In this document: one piece after another, positions 46,912 to 56,006 of the stretch
How the letters are laid out: every line of letters starts with the position of its first letter
Numbering within the stretch: the stretch's first letter is position 1
Origin: Mariniflexile fucanivorans
GTDB taxonomy: Bacteria > Bacteroidota > Bacteroidia > Flavobacteriales > Flavobacteriaceae
Assembly (NCBI RefSeq): GCF_004341235.1
Contig: NZ_SLUP01000011.1
Coordinates: 56,265-120,264 of the forward strand
Direction of reading: 5' to 3'
Length of the DNA stretch: 64,000 bases
Translations under genes and position numbers: made by a program
The notes under the pieces: generated by a model
Seen by the model: the letters and a program-made list of their open reading frames with translations, nothing else
Database searches by the model: none
What the model was told of the DNA's origin: nothing

Positions 46912-47488
46912 TTAAACATTATTACTTTTTCTGAAATTATCGAAATCGATTTTGTCCAGATTTAGTTTCAAGTAGTCTTTTCCAAAACTTCGTTTTTCAA
47001 CATTAACCTGGTCCAATAATTTTGTCATTTTATTTTTGAAACTCATATATTCTTGTCGTACTAGTTCATTCTCTTTTCTATAGAATGCCAACTCCTCATT
47101 TTCTGTAATCAACACCGGAGACCCAAAATCAAAATCGTCCTCTTTTTCGATGTTGGCCGTTTCGTGCAAAAGGCTCTGCAATATTTCGGCGATAGGCTTG
47201 GTCTGGTGCTTTTCTATGTTCTTTAAAATTGCGATCACGGCATTGATGCGCTTGTTGGTCCGGTTGTTATGGATCCCCATCTGGTGACAAATCATTCCGT
47301 TCAAAGAAATGGAGCATGGCTTCCAAGGCGTGTGTGTGGGATACAGAGATCTGTCTTGAGAATTTTCTAAATTTTATGGCAACCTCTTTCTTTACATTAA
47401 TCCCAGAAAAGCTATATTTTGAATATTCTGTCATTTTTTGCTGCAAATAAATGCCTGTTTTCAGGGGCTTTACAGCGTTTTGCTGCAA
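46912..47488 (-). pseudogene. BfmA/BtgA-type mobilisation protein gene, frameshifted
   Basis: Two overlapping frames together read like one protein. Frame 1 (47488-47267) encodes EYSKYSFSGINVKKEVAIKFRKFSRQISVSHTHALEAMLHFFERNDLSP and then stops at DGDP. Frame 2 (to 46912) picks up NNRTNKRINAVIAILKNIEKHQTKPIAEILQSLLHE and ends after a coiled-coil-like tail (~130 residues). A basic, ribbon-helix-helix-like start followed by 'KRINAVIAIxKxIEKxQTKP' is characteristic of the BfmA/BtgA family, which assists transfer of Bacteroidota mobilisable elements. The shift lies in the bases around 47275-47285. The usual partner relaxase gene is missing downstream. Confidence 0.72.
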
Positions 47489-48260
47489 AGCCTTTATTTT
47501 AATTATTTTTTGTCCTTTTTAACCGATTGATTATCAATTATTTAAATAATAATATCAACTGTAACACCGGCTTGCCGTGTTACCCTCTTGCTTCTCCATA
47601 TTTTGTCCCGCAGGTACCAAAATTTTCAAACAACCTGATTAAAATATCAGTTGCTTTTCTTCGCATGACGGCTCTTTTAAAGTTAAAAGTTAATAATGGA
47701 AAAAGAAAACCCCGATTGTTCCTAATTGACTCGTTTTGTAATCAAATTTTATGATTATCTGTAAAATCAAGTTTTTGAACGTCAGATATCATACAGCAGA
47801 CGAAGAATTAGTCCTCTTAAATTTACAAATTTATGCACCTGTCTGAACCTTTCAGAAAGAGTTAAAATTGATTTACTTATTATATCCAGAGCGTTTTCCT
47901 CTTTTTGTTTTCCTGCCTCCCATCTGGCATGTTTAACTTTAATCTTCTTCCTTTTTATTGAATTTGTAAGACTTCATAAGATTCATTTTGGAATTTAGTA
48001 TTTACTTCCCATATTGCCGACGCTGTTACCTTTTTTTGTTGCTTGGTCACTTTCAATATTCAGGTTTGTTAAGACATATAAAAAGTGCGAAGCATGAGCC
48101 TGGTTATGCTGTCGTTCAAAGCTGAATGTTGTTATTTTGCTGTCAAAAAAAGGTGAAGCGGTGTTGGCTCGGGATGTGAGTCTAAATTCTTTGTGAAATA
48201 CAAAAGCATGGGAAGTGGAACAAAATGCTAATACATTTTCCTATTAAGCGGACGCTATTT
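47489..48260. other. stretch without a supportable gene
   Basis: Short plus-strand frame 47527-47754 shows no recognisable domain and starts directly opposite the mobilisation gene promoter side. The rest is stop-rich in all frames. No RNA gene recognised. Confidence 0.4.
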
Positions 48261-48335
48261 CAAAGTTTTATATTGGGAACGGAGCGTTCCTGCCTTCTTC
48301 GGCAGGAAAAAGCGAAGTGGAAATCTAAAACTTTG
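48261..48335. repeat. branched inverted repeat (three nested stems)
   Basis: Outer arms CAAAGTTTTA (48261-48270) and TAAAACTTTG (48326-48335) are perfect complements. Between them lie two further perfect palindromes: GGAACG-GAG-CGTTCC (48276-48290) and TTCCTGCC-TTCTTC-GGCAGGAA (48287-48308). The inner two share four bases, so they would be alternative or partly competing. The fold could be a cruciform in DNA or a structured RNA. Confidence 0.6.
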
Positions 48336-48440
48336 GGATTGTGTCCAAGACTTTTTTAATGAAGCTCTTTTCCCGAAATGAAGTTTTTCACGGAATGCAG
48401 GGGAATGTGCTGAATGGCATTAGTGGGAACAATAAAAAAA

Positions 48441-48475
48441 AAGCCACTAATCATCAAATTGACAATTAGTGGCTT
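48441..48475 (-). terminator. intrinsic terminator of a small minus-strand gene
   Basis: An 11-bp perfect stem AAGCCACTAAT / ATTAGTGGCTT with a 13-base loop, followed on the minus strand by a run of eight or more T's. It starts only 4 bases after the stop codon of the restored frame of the small gene upstream, which is strong support for that gene having been real. Confidence 0.8.
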
Positions 48476-48479
48476 CGAT

Positions 48480-48709
48480 TTATGACTTAACCGAATTTTT
48501 GAGTTTCGTAACCCCTTTTTCTGTCGGCTTATCCTTTTATTGGCAATGGCTTTATGTTCCTTTTCGAAATCCTCGATTGGAATACTATCGAAACTTTCAG
48601 CTAGACCTCTTAATGCCATGGCTTCGCTGGATGTTGGTAAGGATGATTTAAAAGAATCAAATCCTACGTTATTGATGATGATTGCCATGTCATCTTTTGT
48701 CAATTCCAT
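48480..48709 (-). pseudogene. small gene of unknown function, frameshifted near its 3' end
   Basis: The open frame from 48709 begins MELTKDDMAIIINNVGFDSF and reads cleanly to AIANKRISRQKKG. After that it runs through the terminator hairpin to 48356, which is not plausible. Shifting one base at the A/G run near 48510-48518 gives VTKLKNSVKS and a TAA at 48480-48482, just before the terminator. The intact product would be about 77 residues, mostly acidic then basic at the end. I do not recognise its family. It lies at the edge of the mobile-element remnant and may belong to it. Confidence 0.5.
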
Positions 48710-49107
48710 AAGACGTTTTAGGAATCCAGCAGTACCCTCTTTTTTATAGTGTATAAATCTCTATAAATTAAATCATATCAAAAACCATATTTAAGAATCG
48801 TTTATTTGTCTTTATGAGTTTAAAGACACCAATTATATTATTATGAAATTACTGTAGGGTTTTGAATAATCTTTTAAAACGAACTTTAATTTTTCATGCA
48901 GTTGCAACAAAACTAATCAGGAAGCATTTATTCTAGATCACATCAAGATTTACTCACAATATAAATTCTCAAAGTAAAAGACTATAATTTCTAAAAAAAC
49001 ATTAAATGTAAAATAGTATGAGTGAATTTTCAAAGTATGCATCATTTGTATTAATATATGCCGAAAAAGTTTAATTATATTAACTTTTATTTCAATAAAA
49101 TTGTTGT
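48710..49107. other. AT-rich spacer upstream of the type IX-secreted protein gene
   Basis: No gene seen. It must hold the promoter for the gene at 49108, but I found no TAnnTTTG box at a convincing distance. Confidence 0.35.
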
Positions 49108-51000
49108 GTGAAAAAACACTACGCCATCAAAAAAAAACGCACCTATATATTTTTTATCATTATACTAGTATCTTTTGTTTTAAATGTAAACGCCCAATTA
49201 GGTTTTTGTAATGGAAACTCTGGAGATCCAATCTTTACAGAAGACTTTGGAACTGGAACAACAAATGTTCCATTACCTGCGGGAACCACGAGTTATACAT
49301 TTGCCAGCGTACAACCTAATGATGGATTTTATACGGTATCTAATAAAACTAACTGGTATGATTGGCATGATATTCCAGACCATACTGATGGAGATACCAA
49401 TGGTAGGAGTTTAGTAGTAAATGCCGATTTTACTGCAGGTGAATTCTACAAAACACCTATAAGTGGATTATGCGAAAACACTACTTATGAATTTTCATCT
49501 TGGATGATTAATTTAATGCCCACTAACCATCCATTTTGTGGAACAGGAATTCCTATTAATGTTAAATTTGAAATATGGGACAATACCAATACTAATTTAT
49601 TGGCTAGTGGAGATACAGGCAATATAAACAGCACTGCTACTCCAAATTGGCAACAATATGCACTGGTTTTTCAAACATTGCCTGGGCAAACGTCGATTAT
49701 TTTAAAAATGCTTAATAATGGTGTAGGTGGTTGTGGTAATGATTTAGCAATTGATGACATTGTTTTTAAATCTTGTGGCGATGCCATCATTGTTAATGAT
49801 ATTAATAATAATTCAGAACATTTTATTTGTGAAGGAGACCCATCGTTTTCTACAACCTTAACAGCAATTCCAGATGCTTCGATTTTTGCAACACATTTTT
49901 ACCAATGGCAACAAAGTGCAGATAGTATAAATTGGACAGATATTTTGGGAGAAACAAACAACACATTTACAACACCTGCATTGAATAGCACCATGTTTTA
50001 CAGAGTAAAAGTAGCGGAGGATACGATAAATTTATCGAATCAATTTTGTAATACTATTTCTGATATTTATGAGTTTGGTGTTGTCACCATACCAGATGCA
50101 CCAGTTAGCAATGGAGACCTTTTGGTTTGTGTTGGATCATCAGCTTCAATATCTGTTACAATTTCAGCAGAAACTACAGTCAATTGGTATGACGCACCAT
50201 TTGGAGGGAATTTATTGTTATCTGGTAGCAACATTTATTTTCCACAGACATCAGGTATTTATTATGCCGAAACTGAAACTATAAAAGGTGGTTGTTTTTC
50301 TTTAAATAGAACGCCACTTATTGTTGATTTTCTAGAGATTCCAATAATTCAAGATGAAAGTGAATCTTTTTGTGAAAATTCAGATGTTACACTGCATGCA
50401 AATACAAATATAGCCACCGCCACATTTTTATGGAGTACAGGTGCTACCACCGAAGAAATCACGGTTAACATTCCTGGCATTTACTCTGTTGAAGTTACAA
50501 ATATTAACTGCACCGTTACTAAAACAATAGTTTTAACAGAAATAGAGGCTCCAGTAATAGACAAAGCCATTTCTAACGGAAATGATATTATCGTGATCAC
50601 ATCTAATAGTGGAGATTATCTATACTCACTAAATGGAAACATATTTCAAACAAGTCATACATTCAACAATATTGAAGGCGGTTTATACACCATTTATGTG
50701 AGAGAAGGGAACGGTTGTGGCATTGATACTATAGAGTATATACATTTTTTCATTCCTACCTTTTTTACACCTAATAATGATGGTGTTCATGATTCATTTG
50801 AGCTTAAAGGAATTGAATTTTATGACACATCCGAAGTAAGTATTTATAACCGTTATGGAAAACTAATTAAAAGTTCAAGAAACACTAAATTTTCGTGGAA
50901 TGGTACTTTTAATAATCAAGAAATGCCGACTGATGACTATTGGTATATAGTCACTATTAACAACCAAAAATTTACCGGACACTTCACTTTAAAACGGTAG
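49108..51000 (+). CDS. secreted multidomain protein with type B T9SS sorting domain
   Basis: A 630-residue protein, GTG start followed by a signal peptide (TYIFFIIILVSFVLNVNAQ). Residues ~35-225 form a beta-sandwich similar to adhesin or carbohydrate-binding domains (FTEDFGTGTTNVPLPAG ... NDLAIDDIVFKSCGD). Next come Ig-like/PKD-like domains with paired Cys (FICEGDPSFSTTLTAIPD, LLVCVGSSASISVTISAE, SFCENSDVTLHANTNIATATFLWSTGA). The end is the gliding-motility-associated type B sorting domain (IPTFFTPNNDGVHDSFELKGI ... YNRYGKLIKSS). It is exported through the type IX system to the surface or medium. A role in polysaccharide binding is suggested by its place before the GH10 operon; no enzyme domain is visible. 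Confidence 0.85.
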   Translation: MKKHYAIKKKRTYIFFIIILVSFVLNVNAQLGFCNGNSGDPIFTEDFGTGTTNVPLPAGTTSYTFASVQPNDGFYTVSNKTNWYDWHDIPDHTDGDTNGRSLVVNADFTAGEFYKTPISGLCENTTYEFSSWMINLMPTNHPFCGTGIPINVKFEIWDNTNTNLLASGDTGNINSTATPNWQQYALVFQTLPGQTSIILKMLNNGVGGCGNDLAIDDIVFKSCGDAIIVNDINNNSEHFICEGDPSFSTTLTAIPDASIFATHFYQWQQSADSINWTDILGETNNTFTTPALNSTMFYRVKVAEDTINLSNQFCNTISDIYEFGVVTIPDAPVSNGDLLVCVGSSASISVTISAETTVNWYDAPFGGNLLLSGSNIYFPQTSGIYYAETETIKGGCFSLNRTPLIVDFLEIPIIQDESESFCENSDVTLHANTNIATATFLWSTGATTEEITVNIPGIYSVEVTNINCTVTKTIVLTEIEAPVIDKAISNGNDIIVITSNSGDYLYSLNGNIFQTSHTFNNIEGGLYTIYVREGNGCGIDTIEYIHFFIPTFFTPNNDGVHDSFELKGIEFYDTSEVSIYNRYGKLIKSSRNTKFSWNGTFNNQEMPTDDYWYIVTINNQKFTGHFTLKR

Positions 51001-51191
51001 TAAAATCAAGCAAAATTATTCTTGTTTTCATATAAATATTCTTGAATCACACCTAATTATCATGAAACGCAACAATTGTTTTAAGATTTGTTGATTTTGT
51101 TTTATTGCCCTGAACAGCTTAAAAGTACTTTTATTCAAATTAATTTTATCATGAACTTGATTAAAAAACTTTTTAAAATAAACACATAATT

Positions 51192-52334
51192 ATGACCAAT
51201 AAACCATCGACACATTTTTTTCTTTTGATAGCTTTTATTGTTTTTTTTAACTGTAAAAACAATACAGAAAAAGAAGACTCCATTTCGCCACTTCCTTCAC
51301 TCAAAGAATCATTTAAAAACGATTTTTTTATAGGAGCGGCAATCAGTAAGTCCCAAATAAATCAAACTGATTCTCTATCAAATGCACTTCTTAAAAAAGA
51401 GTTTAATTCCATTACCCCAGAAAACGATATGAAATGGGAGCAAATTCATCCGGAAAAAGATTCTTTTAATTTTGAAACGGCTGATAAGTATGTTGCATTA
51501 GGAGAAAAAAACAATATGCATATTGTTGGTCATACCTTATTATGGCATAGTCAACTTGCGCCTTGGGTGCAAAATATTCAGGACAGTGCTACAATGGCAA
51601 GCACCATAAAAGCACATATTAATAAAATTGCGGGTAGATATAAAGGTAGAATTAACACTTGGGATGTTGTAAATGAAGCGTTAAATGAAGATGGATCTCC
51701 AAGAGAATCTGTTTTCTACAAGGTTATGGGAGGAGAAAATTATATTGAACATGCATTCATGCTTGCCGAAAATGCAGATCCGGATGCCAAATTAGTTTAC
51801 AACGATTATAATTTATGGAAATCAGAAAAAAGAAAAGGGGTTCTTAGAATTGTGAAAAACCTGCAAGATAAAGGCATTAAAATAGATGGTGTGGGTATGC
51901 AAGCCCATTGGAGTTTAGAAGGACCTTCTATTGAAGATATAGAGAATAGCATTATTGCATATTCCAGTCTTGGGGTTAAAGTTAGTTTTACCGAATTAGA
52001 CATTACAGTTCTTCCAAACCCTTGGGATTTAGACGGTGCAGCTGTTGAGCAAAGTTATGAGCAATTTGAGGGCGACCCCAAAATGAACCCTTATCCTGTT
52101 AAACTTACTGATTCAGCGCAAATTCAATTAGCAAAACGCTATGAAGATATTTTCAAACTTTTCCTTAAGCACAGAGACAAAATAGAAAGAGTAACATTTT
52201 GGGGCGTGAATGATGAACAATCTTGGTTAAATAATTGGCCCATAAATGGCAGAACAAATCACCCCTTATTGTTTGATAGAAATTTTGAACCTAAAAAAGC
52301 TTACTTCAGTGTATTAGCCTTAAAAAATAAATAA
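51192..52334 (+). CDS. GH10 endo-beta-xylanase, lipoprotein
   Basis: A 380-residue enzyme. The signal peptide ends in FFNCKNN, a lipobox with Cys near 21, so it is probably membrane-anchored. The GH10 barrel has FNSITPENDMKWEQIHPE, IVGHTLLWHSQLAPWVQ, the acid/base Glu162 in WDVVNEALNEDG and the nucleophile Glu268 in SFTELDITVLP, then TFWGVNDEQSWLNNWP. It cuts beta-1,4-xylosyl bonds internally. It is the first gene of a four-gene operon; the symporter gene starts only 4 bases after its stop. Confidence 0.95.
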   Translation: MTNKPSTHFFLLIAFIVFFNCKNNTEKEDSISPLPSLKESFKNDFFIGAAISKSQINQTDSLSNALLKKEFNSITPENDMKWEQIHPEKDSFNFETADKYVALGEKNNMHIVGHTLLWHSQLAPWVQNIQDSATMASTIKAHINKIAGRYKGRINTWDVVNEALNEDGSPRESVFYKVMGGENYIEHAFMLAENADPDAKLVYNDYNLWKSEKRKGVLRIVKNLQDKGIKIDGVGMQAHWSLEGPSIEDIENSIIAYSSLGVKVSFTELDITVLPNPWDLDGAAVEQSYEQFEGDPKMNPYPVKLTDSAQIQLAKRYEDIFKLFLKHRDKIERVTFWGVNDEQSWLNNWPINGRTNHPLLFDRNFEPKKAYFSVLALKNK

Positions 52335-52338
52335 AATT

Positions 52339-53775
52339 ATGACCACTAATACGCAAAAATTATCAGTAAAAGAAAAAGTTGGATATGCTTTAGGAGACCT
52401 AGCTGCCAATTTAGTATTTCAAACATTAGTCACCTATTTAGCTTTTTTCTATACTGATATTTACGGTCTTGAAGCAAACCATGCTTCAGCAATTATGCTA
52501 ACTGTTGGACTGGTAGCAGCATTCGGATTTAATCCAATCATTGGAGCAATTGCAGATAGAACAAATTCTAAATGGGGAAAGTTTAGACCATGGATTTTAT
52601 GGACAGCTGTACCACTTGGTGTCGTTGCTCTTTTAGCCTTTAGCACACCAGATTTCGAGTATAAAGGAAAAGTTATTTATGCGGTTGTCACTTACACATT
52701 ATTACTTTTGCTTTATGCAGCAAATAACTTGCCATATTCAGCTTTAAGTGGTGTAATTACTGGTAATATGGGAGAGCGAAATAGTATTTCTGCTTATCGT
52801 TTTGTTGCTGTAATGTTCGCACAATTCTTTGTACAAGTATTTATGCTACCAATTATTGAAACTGCTGGAGGAGGAGATAAGGCAGTTGGAATAGAAATAG
52901 TAATGACATGGCTTGCCATTATAGGAACTATCATGTTACTAATTACTTTTTTTACCACGCGTGAACGTATTGTTCCTAAACCAGAACAAAAATCGAGTCT
53001 TAAAGAAGATCTATCCGATTTATTTAAGAATAAACCTTGGGTAATTACTTTAATCGTTACAACTTTAGTTTTTGTTACATTAGCTATGAAAGGTGGTTCT
53101 TATGTGTATTATTTTAAAAACTATGTAGATGCAGATAGATTAACAAGTTTTATAAGTCCAATTCTAGACTTTCTATCAAGTATTGGTATAAATTTCTTTG
53201 GAGAAGATCCAGTATCTGCAGGATTTGGATTATTTAATGCCGGTGGTATTATTTTCATGATTTTTGGTATTGGTTTATCAAAAAAATTAGCAGACAAATA
53301 TGGAAAAAGAGATGTCTTTATGACGTTTTTATTTATTTCAACATTGTTTATAATCTTCTTTTATTTCTTCTCTCCAACATCTGTAGAATTAATGTTTGCA
53401 TCACAAATTTTACATGGTTTTTTCTATGGAATCACAATCCCATTACTTTGGGCCATGATTGCCGATGTTGCAGATTATTCAGAATGGAAAACTAATCGTC
53501 GAGCAACAGCCATTATTTTCTCTGCAATGATGGTAGGTTTAAAAGGTGGTTTAAGTATTGGCTCAGCACTTTTAACCTCCATTCTAGCAAGTTACGGCTA
53601 TGAAGCAGGTCTTACAGAACAAGCAGCAATTACTATTACTGGAACTAAAATGCTTGTGAGTATATATCCTGCAATCCCATTTTTAATAGGAGTAGGTTTA
53701 CTTTTTTTCTATGAAATTAATAAGAAAATGGAAGTGCAAATTGAAGCTGAATTAAAAGAACGAAGAACAAGTTAA
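52339..53775 (+). CDS. GPH-family sugar:cation symporter (MelB/XynT-like)
   Basis: A 478-residue inner-membrane protein with 12 predicted helices. GPH features are KVGYALGDLAANLVFQ at the start, the NPIIGAIADRTNSKWGKFRPWILW loop with the conserved cation-site Asp, and WAMIADVADYSEWKTNRRATAI in the second half. Such carriers import short glycosides. Between a GH10 and a cytoplasmic GH43 gene (20 bases downstream) it most likely imports xylobiose or other xylo-oligosaccharides. Confidence 0.93.
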   Translation: MTTNTQKLSVKEKVGYALGDLAANLVFQTLVTYLAFFYTDIYGLEANHASAIMLTVGLVAAFGFNPIIGAIADRTNSKWGKFRPWILWTAVPLGVVALLAFSTPDFEYKGKVIYAVVTYTLLLLLYAANNLPYSALSGVITGNMGERNSISAYRFVAVMFAQFFVQVFMLPIIETAGGGDKAVGIEIVMTWLAIIGTIMLLITFFTTRERIVPKPEQKSSLKEDLSDLFKNKPWVITLIVTTLVFVTLAMKGGSYVYYFKNYVDADRLTSFISPILDFLSSIGINFFGEDPVSAGFGLFNAGGIIFMIFGIGLSKKLADKYGKRDVFMTFLFISTLFIIFFYFFSPTSVELMFASQILHGFFYGITIPLLWAMIADVADYSEWKTNRRATAIIFSAMMVGLKGGLSIGSALLTSILASYGYEAGLTEQAAITITGTKMLVSIYPAIPFLIGVGLLFFYEINKKMEVQIEAELKERRTS

Positions 53776-53795
53776 AACTAACAAAACTTAAAATT

Positions 53796-54836
53796 ATGCC
53801 TGAAGAAAGTATCGAAAACATCAATTTTGATGTCCTAAATAAGCGCGCTATTTCACAACCATTAGTATCACACATTTACACAGCAGATCCATCTGCACAT
53901 GTTTTTAATGGAAAAATATACATTTACCCTTCTCATGATGTTGATGCTGGAGAAGCTTTTGATGATTTAGGAAGTCATTTTGCAATGGAAGATTATCATG
54001 TAATATCCATGGATTCCATCGATAGTGAAGCAGTTGATAATGGAGTAGCATTACATGTTGATGATGTGCCTTGGGCTAAAGAACAAATGTGGGCTCCAGA
54101 CGCTCATGAAAAAGATGGTAAATACTATTTATTTTTTCCTGCGAAAGCGCATGATGGGATTTTTAGAATTGGAGTGGCTATAAGTAACTCTCCTGTAGGC
54201 CCCTTTAAGGCACAACCTGAAGCTATCAAAGGAAGTTTTTCTATAGACCCTGCCGTTTTTAAAGACGATGATGGAAGCTACTACATGTATTTTGGTGGCC
54301 TTTGGGGTGGCCAATTACAGCGTTGGAGAACTGGTGAATTTAAAGCGGAACAACCAGATAGTCCAACAGCCTTTTTACCAAAAGATAATGAACCTGCCTT
54401 ATTACCATTTGTTACAAAAATGACGGATGATTTATTTGAGTTTGCGGAAAAACCAAGAACAATTGAAATTCTAGATGAAAAAGGTAACTTATTATTAGCC
54501 GGAGACAATGAACGCCGTTTCTTTGAGGCAGCTTGGTTACATAAATACAATGGGAAATATTATTTTTCGTATTCAACTGGCGACACTCATTTTATATGTT
54601 ATGCAATTGGAGATAACCCTTATGGACCATTTACTTATGGTGGTCGCATTTTAAACCCCGTTGTAGGCTGGACTTCACATCATTCTATATGCGAAGTTGA
54701 TAGAAAATGGTATTTGTTCTACCATGATTCTAGTTTATCTAAAGGTGTAACCCATTTAAGATCTGTTAAAGTTGCCGAAATCACCTATAGAGAAGATGGA
54801 AGCATTGAGACTTTAAATCCGTATATTGAGAAATAA
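53796..54836 (+). CDS. GH43 beta-xylosidase/alpha-arabinofuranosidase, cytoplasmic
   Basis: A 346-residue five-bladed propeller enzyme. No signal peptide, so it acts on imported oligosaccharides. Catalytic pattern of GH43: the base Asp in YTADPSAHVFNGKIYIYPSHD near residue 31, the pKa-modulating Asp in SIDPAVFKDDDGSYYMYFGG, and the acid Glu in FFEAAWLHKYNGKYYFSYS near 246. WTSHHSICEVDRKWYLFYHD is also typical. It splits xylo-oligosaccharides to xylose; whether it also removes arabinose cannot be told. Third gene of the operon. Confidence 0.92.
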   Translation: MPEESIENINFDVLNKRAISQPLVSHIYTADPSAHVFNGKIYIYPSHDVDAGEAFDDLGSHFAMEDYHVISMDSIDSEAVDNGVALHVDDVPWAKEQMWAPDAHEKDGKYYLFFPAKAHDGIFRIGVAISNSPVGPFKAQPEAIKGSFSIDPAVFKDDDGSYYMYFGGLWGGQLQRWRTGEFKAEQPDSPTAFLPKDNEPALLPFVTKMTDDLFEFAEKPRTIEILDEKGNLLLAGDNERRFFEAAWLHKYNGKYYFSYSTGDTHFICYAIGDNPYGPFTYGGRILNPVVGWTSHHSICEVDRKWYLFYHDSSLSKGVTHLRSVKVAEITYREDGSIETLNPYIEK

Positions 54837-54854
54837 TTTTTTAAACCAAACAAC

Positions 54855-55772
54855 ATGGTGACTACTCTAGCAAAAATTCCTAAACGTATTATAATAACTA
54901 GTGTTGTATTATTTCTGTTTTATAGCTGTAATTCACAATCTGAAATTCAGTTTCCTATTGAAGTAGGAACAAAACCCGAAAGCATCACAAAGGGATTCAA
55001 CGATAATTATTATGTTACCATAATGAACGGTAAAGAAAATGGTGATGGTGAACTGGTTGAAATTTCAAAGAACGGTGTAAACGTATTTGCAAAAGGTTTT
55101 GATGAACCCAAAGGCATTGTGTTTTTAAACAATCATCTATATTTCTCAGATTTAAATCGCATATGGAAAGTTGATAAACATGGAAAAGCGACTATTTTTG
55201 TAGATAAAAATGATTTTCCTAAAGAAGTATTATACTTAAATGATGTTGCTGTAGACGGAAAAAATAAAGGCATTTATGTTGCAGATATGGGTGCAACTAA
55301 TTACATGCGGGATGGAGACAATAATTTATGGCCTCTTAATAGTGACGAAGCAAAACTAATCCCAGAATTAGGTCGCATTTATCATATTGATTTGGAAGGA
55401 AAAATATCTATAACACAAGACACGTCCTCTTTAATGCTTAACCCCAATGGTGTTGGTGTCGATAACAATGGGAATATTATGGTTGGCGCATTCTTTTTGG
55501 GTCATTTTTTGGTTAACAAAAATGGAAAACTCACACCTCTTAAAGGAGTTTTTCGTGGTGCTGATGCCGTTGAACAAGACAGTAAAGGAAATTATTATAT
55601 AAGTAGCTGGACTTTAGGCACTGTTTGGAAAATAGATTATAAAACCGAAGAATCTACCATACTCATTAAAGGATTAAAATCTGCGGCAGATTTTTATTTG
55701 GAAGAAGATAAAGGTCGCCTATTAGTGCCAGATATGGTGGCTGGAAAAATATACGCCGTATCCATTGATTAA
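54855..55772 (+). CDS. SMP-30/NHL-type six-bladed propeller lipoprotein
   Basis: A 305-residue protein with a lipoprotein signal (LFYSCNSQS, Cys near 25) and propeller repeats such as GFDEPKGIVFLNNHLYFSDLNRIWKVD, NDVAVDGKNKGIYVADMG, LNPNGVGVDNNGNIMVG and RGADAVEQDSKGNYYISSW. It resembles gluconolactonase/SMP-30-like enzymes, but could also be a sugar-binding surface protein. Last gene of the xylan operon, 18 bases after GH43. A degenerate copy of its 5' part lies directly downstream (55809-55945). Confidence 0.78.
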   Translation: MVTTLAKIPKRIIITSVVLFLFYSCNSQSEIQFPIEVGTKPESITKGFNDNYYVTIMNGKENGDGELVEISKNGVNVFAKGFDEPKGIVFLNNHLYFSDLNRIWKVDKHGKATIFVDKNDFPKEVLYLNDVAVDGKNKGIYVADMGATNYMRDGDNNLWPLNSDEAKLIPELGRIYHIDLEGKISITQDTSSLMLNPNGVGVDNNGNIMVGAFFLGHFLVNKNGKLTPLKGVFRGADAVEQDSKGNYYISSWTLGTVWKIDYKTEESTILIKGLKSAADFYLEEDKGRLLVPDMVAGKIYAVSID

Positions 55773-55808
55773 TTAAGCATATTCTTTTTTATTTAATAGG
55801 TCGGTAAA

Positions 55809-55945
55809 CAATGAACGGCAATAAAAATAGTGATGGTGAACTGGTGGTGCAAATTTCAAAAAATGAGCTTAAGGTATTTGCTAATAGTTTTGATTAACCC
55901 AAAGGCATTGTGTTTTTAGATAGTCAACTATATTTTTCATTTTCT
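55809..55945 (+). pseudogene. partial duplicate of the SMP-30-like gene
   Basis: The sequence from AATGAACGG onward follows 55022-55153 of the preceding gene closely (shared TGATGGTGAACTGGT, AAATTTCAAA, AAAGGCATTGTGTTTTTA). It has a one-codon insertion and a TAA where the parent reads Glu (FD-stop). It would encode only ~27 residues, so it is a relic of a tandem duplication. Confidence 0.75.
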
Positions 55946-55965
55946 GATGAACAATAAATGAAAAA
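55933..55965. terminator. AT-rich hairpin between converging operons
   Basis: TTTTTCATTT (55933-55942) and AAATGAAAAA (55956-55965) form a perfect 10-bp stem with a 13-base loop, in the gap between the plus-strand xylan operon and the minus-strand GH26-like gene. Suits a bidirectional terminator, though it has no GC-rich stem. Confidence 0.4.
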
Positions 55966-56006
55966 ACGTGCTAAAATTGTTGATACTATTATGTATCCAA
56001 TTTTTT

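Larger units (their letters stand above)
46173..48709. mobile_element. degraded integrative/mobilisable element (remnant)
   Basis: Between the tRNA-Pro 3'-end fragment and the next intact gene lie a tandem repeat array, a frameshifted mobilisation gene, a branched inverted repeat and a small frameshifted gene. No integrase or relaxase reading frame is visible. I interpret the region as what is left of a mobilisable element. The right boundary is not defined: I did not find a second tRNA fragment. Confidence 0.4.

Noticed and set aside
47527..47754. 75-codon plus-strand frame next to the mobilisation gene
   Set aside because: Composition not protein-like, no family recognised, no regulatory support.
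51064..51082. CAATTGTTGCG-like sequence upstream of the GH10 gene
   Set aside because: The core differs (AATTGTTGC, not AATGTTGC), flanks do not match, and no promoter box is at the expected distance.
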